Origin: Deltaproteobacteria bacterium
GTDB taxonomy: Bacteria; Desulfobacterota; Dissulfuribacteria; Dissulfuribacterales; QOAL01
Reading direction: 5' to 3'
DNA length: 55,747 bases
Assembly: GCA_024275145.1 (NCBI GenBank)
Contig: JAJRZR010000004.1
Coordinates: 1 to 55,747, forward strand
This document shows, one piece after another, positions 52,046 to 55,747 of this stretch (position 1 is the stretch's first letter; every line of letters starts with the position of its first letter). The position numbers were made by a program, and so were the translations under genes. The notes under the pieces are model-generated. The model searched no databases. It was not told the origin of the DNA and saw nothing but the letters and a program-made list of their open reading frames with translations.

Positions 52046-53830
52046 TCAACTATCTGCCATATCCGCCAATTTTTTCTGGACATCCTTGATCTTTTTCTTA
52101 AGCCTCTTCTTCTCAGTCCTATCCTTTACCTTCTTCATTGCCTTACGATACATCTTGAGCGCGCTCAAATACCGTGTCTTTGCACCGTAGGCATCCCCCA
52201 AATGTTCCAAAATTATGGGATCATCAGGCACTAGGCTATGTGCCTTTTCCAGGGTCTTTATAGCCTTGTCAAACCTGCCCTGCTTGAAATATACCCAGCC
52301 CAAGCTATCTATGATATAACCATCATCCGCCTCTATGGAAAGGGCCTTCTCGATCAACCTCTCGGCCCTTTTCAGCTCGATTCCCTCTTCGGCAAGGGTA
52401 TAACCCAGAAAATTCAGGGCCGGAACATAATTTCCATCGATTTTAACCGCATTTTCTGCGCATTTTATGGCTTCATTCCTTTTGCCCATACTATCGAGAA
52501 GCATCGCAAGATTGAATAGAATCTCCTTGTCCTTTGGATCCCTTTCAAGCGCCTGTCGAAGCAACCTTTCAGCATCTCTGCTCCTGCCGGCCTTCTGATA
52601 CATGGTTGAAAGGGCAATGATAATCTGCTTATTTCCAGGCCGCACCCCAAGCCCCTTCTCAAGACACTCGATCGCCTCATCCTGATTTCCCCTCTCCTGC
52701 AGGAGGTATGCAAGGCGCACCCTAGCCTGTACCCCGTATTCGTCATTCAAGCCGGCTGATTTCAAGATCTCTATTGCCCTTTTGATATCCTTTTTTTGCT
52801 CATAGGCGATACCGGTATAGAAAATGATCTGATTGCTTTGGGGATGCACCTTTCTAATCTCGTCGAGTATCTCAATCGCCTCGTCCGGTTTGTTGAACCG
52901 CAGGCACATGATCGCCAGAGACATGCCAAGGGAAGGACTGGCACCAGGGAATTGCCTCAATTGGTTGAACACCTTCAGGGCATCGTCCAGCCGCTTCATC
53001 TTTATGAATAGTGCCAGCAGATGTTGCCTCACCTGCAGATTCTTCGGTTGCTGGCGCAGCAGTTCCCTATATTCGTCTATGGCCTTATCGGTTCTCCCCT
53101 GCCTTTCATAAACCTCGCCCAAATCGATATAGACAGCGGAAAAATGCGGATTTATAGCCAGAACCCTCTTGAAATTTTTTTCCGCCATGGAGAATTCACC
53201 CTTATCCATATATATCTTCCCCAGATAATAATGGGCCAGGAATGAACGCCTGCCACCCGATTTGGAAACACGTTCCAGCATATCGATCGCCTTCTTGTAT
53301 TCCTTCGATTCGGCAAACAATGTTCCGGCAAGAAACAAGGCCTCCTGATCATTGGGCCTTTCCTTTAGAACCTCCTCAACCAGATCAAGGGCATCGATCA
53401 CATTGTTTTCGTTTACGTAAATCCTGGCCAATAACAGTTTGATCGCGTTGTTTCCCGGATCAAGTTCTAGGGCCTCCTCGGCCCACTGCTCGGCCTCATT
53501 CAAGTCGCCCAGTCTGGCCGAAACCTTGGCAAGCTCTTCAAGGATATCGAAGGAATCCGGATCGAGTTCATGGGCAAGCTTCAGGCTGGAAGCTGCTGAT
53601 TCCAGCCTTCCCCTGGTTTCGTATAAAAGCCCCTGCATGTAATGGGCATAGGCCTCGGCCCTGGAAAAATCAGGGGCTGCTTTACAAGACGATGGCGACA
53701 CACACAAGGCGGCCGCAGCAATGAGGAAGGCTGCCATGGCCTTCCATGGCAAAATGGGCAATCCAATCATCAGGGCGCATGGATGCAGCTTCCCTGGACT
53801 TAGCGCCAACGAACGTAAAAAAATGGTCAT
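52046..53830 (-). CDS. Exported TPR-repeat protein
   Basis: 594 residues. N-terminal signal-type sequence (about 17-50, ending SCKAAPDFS), then about 15 tetratricopeptide repeats of 34 residues (for example AKVSARLGDLNEAEQWAEEALELDPGN, AIDEYRELLRQQPKNLQVRQ, GWVYFKQGRFDKAIKTLEKAHSLVPDDP) to the basic C-terminal tail KKRLKKKIKDVQKKLAD. Scaffold protein, probably periplasmic; partner unknown. ATG overlaps the rpoH stop (ATGA) with AGGTGG 7 bases upstream: translational coupling. Confidence 0.88.
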   Translation of the reverse strand: MTIFLRSLALSPGKLHPCALMIGLPILPWKAMAAFLIAAAALCVSPSSCKAAPDFSRAEAYAHYMQGLLYETRGRLESAASSLKLAHELDPDSFDILEELAKVSARLGDLNEAEQWAEEALELDPGNNAIKLLLARIYVNENNVIDALDLVEEVLKERPNDQEALFLAGTLFAESKEYKKAIDMLERVSKSGGRRSFLAHYYLGKIYMDKGEFSMAEKNFKRVLAINPHFSAVYIDLGEVYERQGRTDKAIDEYRELLRQQPKNLQVRQHLLALFIKMKRLDDALKVFNQLRQFPGASPSLGMSLAIMCLRFNKPDEAIEILDEIRKVHPQSNQIIFYTGIAYEQKKDIKRAIEILKSAGLNDEYGVQARVRLAYLLQERGNQDEAIECLEKGLGVRPGNKQIIIALSTMYQKAGRSRDAERLLRQALERDPKDKEILFNLAMLLDSMGKRNEAIKCAENAVKIDGNYVPALNFLGYTLAEEGIELKRAERLIEKALSIEADDGYIIDSLGWVYFKQGRFDKAIKTLEKAHSLVPDDPIILEHLGDAYGAKTRYLSALKMYRKAMKKVKDRTEKKRLKKKIKDVQKKLADMADS

Positions 53831-54798
53831 TGCTGTGCCACCTCTTCTGCGTAGGACGCAATATCCGGCACCTTTTCCTCCAGGAACTTCCTCAATTTTT
53901 CCTTTATCTTGGCCTCTATTTGCCGCACTCTTTCCCTGGAAACCCCGAACTCCCTGCCAAGTTCTTGCAGTGTCTTTGGCTCCTCACTCAACATCCTGTC
54001 CTCAAAAATCTTTTTTTCCTTTTCATTGAGACACATTTTGAATTCATCCAGTTGGATTCTCAATCTGGCACCAATCTCATCCCTTGCCACCAGGGACTCT
54101 ACGGAGACATCGCCACTTGCAAGAAAATCGACGTGTTGGTCTTCGGAATCGTCACGCACAGGTGCATCAAGCGAGACCTCCCATGAGCCCATCCGCTGCT
54201 CCATGTCTATGACATCCTTCTCGGGCACATTCAGACCCTTTGAAATAAGCTTCGGCACGGGCTCAAAACCCATCGCCCGGATCCGTTCCTTTTCCTTGTT
54301 GAGGTTATAGAACAGTTTGCGTTGGGCCTGGGTAGTACCGATCTTTACAAGCCGCCAGTTATCCATAATAAATTTAAGAATATAGGCCTTTATCCAAAAC
54401 GACGCATAGTAAGAAAATTTAACACCCTTGTATGGATTGAATTTCTTCACCGCGTGCATGAGACCAACGTTTCCCTCTTGTATCAGATCAAGGAAGTTCT
54501 GCATCCAAAATTTCTGAAAATCCAGTGCGATTTTTACTACAAGCCTGAGATTAGAGGTTACAATCTTCGAGGCAATAGCAGGATCATGGGTTTCATAATA
54601 GGCCTTGGTCAGCGCCTTTTCCTGTTCCCTGGTCAATAGAGGATATTTACTGATTTCAGCAAGATATTGATGTAGTGGATCCACCTCCACCGGAAGCCCG
54701 GAAACCGTATTGGACAGGACCGGAATCTGTGCCTTGCCAACCTGGGATGTGTGCCCCTTTAACCTGACATTCGAACGCTTTTGTATCTTTTTCCGCAT
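53827..54798 (-). CDS. rpoH: RNA polymerase sigma-32-type factor (RpoH)
   Basis: 323 residues from ATG 54798 (AAGGAG 10 bases upstream); a GTG at 54861 gives 21 more residues but has no site. Sigma region 1.2 (PLHQYLAEISKYPLLTREQEKAL), 2.1-2.4 (NLRLVVKIALDFQKFWMQNFLDLIQEGNVGLMHAVKKFNPYKG, FSYYASFWIKAYI), RpoH box QRKLFYNLNKEKER, and 4.2 LQELGREFGVSRERVRQIEAKIKEKLR. Directs heat-shock transcription. Operon: DJ-1/PfpI gene, rpoH, TPR gene. Confidence 0.92.
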   Translation of the reverse strand: MRKKIQKRSNVRLKGHTSQVGKAQIPVLSNTVSGLPVEVDPLHQYLAEISKYPLLTREQEKALTKAYYETHDPAIASKIVTSNLRLVVKIALDFQKFWMQNFLDLIQEGNVGLMHAVKKFNPYKGVKFSYYASFWIKAYILKFIMDNWRLVKIGTTQAQRKLFYNLNKEKERIRAMGFEPVPKLISKGLNVPEKDVIDMEQRMGSWEVSLDAPVRDDSEDQHVDFLASGDVSVESLVARDEIGARLRIQLDEFKMCLNEKEKKIFEDRMLSEEPKTLQELGREFGVSRERVRQIEAKIKEKLRKFLEEKVPDIASYAEEVAQQ

Positions 54799-54861
54799 AA
54801 AGTTTATTCTCCTTGGCCATTCCAGGGCAAGTTCCTGTTTATTGTAACTGTCTATTTTCAC

Positions 54862-55422
54862 TCAATCCGTTATCGCCATGACCCCCTTGTTGACCTCATG
54901 CATCTTATCCTTACCAGCCAAAAATTCCACCAGTTTCAAGGCAAATTCCATTGCTGCTCCTGGCCCTTGGCCTGTGATTATATTGCCGTCCCTCACCACC
55001 CTGGCCTTCTCCAATATGGAATCCCTCACGGCGTTCTGGCACACTGGATGACATGTTATAATCTTTCCATGGATGAAACCAAGACGATCCAATAACGCAG
55101 GGGCCGCGCATATCGCCCCAACGGCCCTGCCTTGTTCAAGTTGTTTGCGGAGTATTTCCAACACCCTTTCATCCCTTGCCAGGTTCTCCACACCATCTAT
55201 GCCGCCAGGAAGCACTATGAGATCAAAGGCCTTGTCCTTGACTTGATCAAGATCGCTGTCCGGAACGATGCACACGTTCCTGGCCGATGGAATAGGGCCT
55301 GGCTGGATGCCGGCCATGGTAACAGCAAGCCCCGCCCTTCTCAGGATATCAACCACGGCTACTGCCTCCAGTTCCTCGTAACCCGGTGCCAAGATCAGCA
55401 GTGTAGTCTTATTCCCTGACAT
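54862..55422 (-). CDS. DJ-1/PfpI-family protein
   Basis: 186 residues from ATG 55422 (AAAGGAGG 4 bases upstream; an ATG at 55443 has no site). Key residues: Glu17 (GYEELEA) and nucleophile Cys105 (GAICAAPALL), the DJ-1 pair; later FIHGKIITCHP and GPGAAMEFALKL. This branch (ThiJ/YajL) acts as chaperone, glyoxalase or protein deglycase; activity uncertain. Stress-related link fits its position before rpoH. Confidence 0.9.
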   Translation of the reverse strand: MSGNKTTLLILAPGYEELEAVAVVDILRRAGLAVTMAGIQPGPIPSARNVCIVPDSDLDQVKDKAFDLIVLPGGIDGVENLARDERVLEILRKQLEQGRAVGAICAAPALLDRLGFIHGKIITCHPVCQNAVRDSILEKARVVRDGNIITGQGPGAAMEFALKLVEFLAGKDKMHEVNKGVMAITD

Positions 55423-55747
55423 ATTTCCTCCTTTAATCTTCATGCGCCTGCACGTCCAATTACCTTCCTTACCATGAAAATACCAACGTGCCCGGTGCCT
55501 TCACGATGGCACGTCCGGTTCTTGTTATTGCGTAACGCTTCCCCGATTTATCTGCGGATCGAAGGTGGGCCTTTCACCCCCGAAAAATGCCAGATGATTC
55601 GCGCACTATTAGCTATGATGGCCGATCCTCTTTTGATTCTTGAAAGACGAGATAAAGCCTCCAAGACCAGGAGGCCTGAAAGAGCCGGACGATTTCCCTG
55701 TGAGGGGAGAGGCTAGCATCGCCAGTCGTCACCCTCGATTGAAAAAA
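55423..55747. other. Window end, no gene seen
   Basis: About 325 bases upstream of the DJ-1 gene. A reverse-orientation copy of the dispersed repeat is at 55465-55508; the rest shows no convincing coding frame, tRNA or other signal. A gene may begin beyond the window. Confidence 0.4.
55465..55508 (-). repeat. Dispersed palindromic intergenic repeat, copy 12
   Basis: Read on the minus strand: GCCATCGTGAAGGCACCGGG then CACGTTGGTATTTTCATGG and TAAGG. The right arm is exact; orientation opposite to the others in the window, though the element is near-palindromic. Confidence 0.55.

Overview
The window looks like a piece of a Desulfobacterota (former Deltaproteobacteria) chromosome, most likely an anaerobic or microaerophilic sulfur-cycle bacterium. 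The pointers are a Gram-negative envelope set (Mla lipid transport, LbtU-type porin, an ADP-heptose nucleotidyltransferase domain), a dense anaerobe-type oxygen-defence cluster (desulfoferrodoxin, two rubredoxins, an FprA/Roo flavodiiron protein, rubrerythrin, ferritin, a pentaheme cytochrome), a DVU0298-like HEAT protein, a RACo-type ASKHA protein, and a peroxiredoxin with an in-frame UGA at the catalytic cysteine. I cannot assign a genus. No rRNA, tRNA, CRISPR array, transposase or phage gene was seen.

Layout. 1-2.5 kb: 3' end of a CbiK-like chelatase, an LbtU-like outer-membrane protein and a small FeoB-associated-type Cys-rich protein. 2.6-6.1 kb: leucyl aminopeptidase, then a nucleosidase/spore-photoproduct-lyase-like pair. 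6.0-11.2 kb (minus): ferredoxin, a frameshifted siroheme-reductase-like gene and mlaE-F-D-C-A, with MlaF carrying a degenerate GGDEF-like tail. 11.3-20.2 kb: DnaJ-domain protein, a nucleotidase-like HAD protein, NIL-ferredoxin/mnmA/mtaB (tRNA thiolation), an archaeal-type HAD protein, pabB and a pabC-like gene. 20.2-23.8 kb: UPF0173 hydrolase, HD protein, an AT-rich divergent region that is a candidate replication origin, and dnaA with altered Walker motifs. 24-31.4 kb: glcD, ispD, ispF and a large hybrid histidine kinase cut off from its Hpt domain by one in-frame TAA. 31.4-35.8 kb: formyltransferase-like, PfkB kinase, Zn-alcohol dehydrogenase and an AGCS symporter.

35.8-43.6 kb is one long minus-strand run for oxygen and peroxide defence: a PerR/Fur-type regulator with a palindrome over its -10 element, a Cys-containing winged-helix protein, rubrerythrin, selenocysteine peroxiredoxin (UGA plus a SECIS-like hairpin), pentaheme cytochrome, desulfoferrodoxin, ferritin, a C-x4-C rubredoxin, a classical rubredoxin, the flavodiiron oxygen reductase, a small protein with a desulforedoxin-like tail, and the HEAT protein. 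Rubredoxins would feed electrons to Roo, rubrerythrin and superoxide reductase; ferritin would hold the iron. 43.8-55.7 kb: YjbQ, TraB, an unrecognised 570-residue protein, RACo-like activator, a UDP-glucose-epimerase-like gene overlapping a nitrilase/RfaE2 fusion, a lipoprotein, a TPR protein, rpoH and a DJ-1/PfpI protein.

A degenerate palindromic repeat (arms close to GGCATGAAAATACGGCCC and GTATTTTCATGGTAAA) recurs in at least ten intergenic gaps and is the main unexplained structure of the window. The strongest single observations are the selenocysteine peroxiredoxin, this repeat family, the nitrilase-RfaE2 fusion, the MlaF-GGDEF-like fusion, and two broken reading frames (kinase and siroheme-type reductase).
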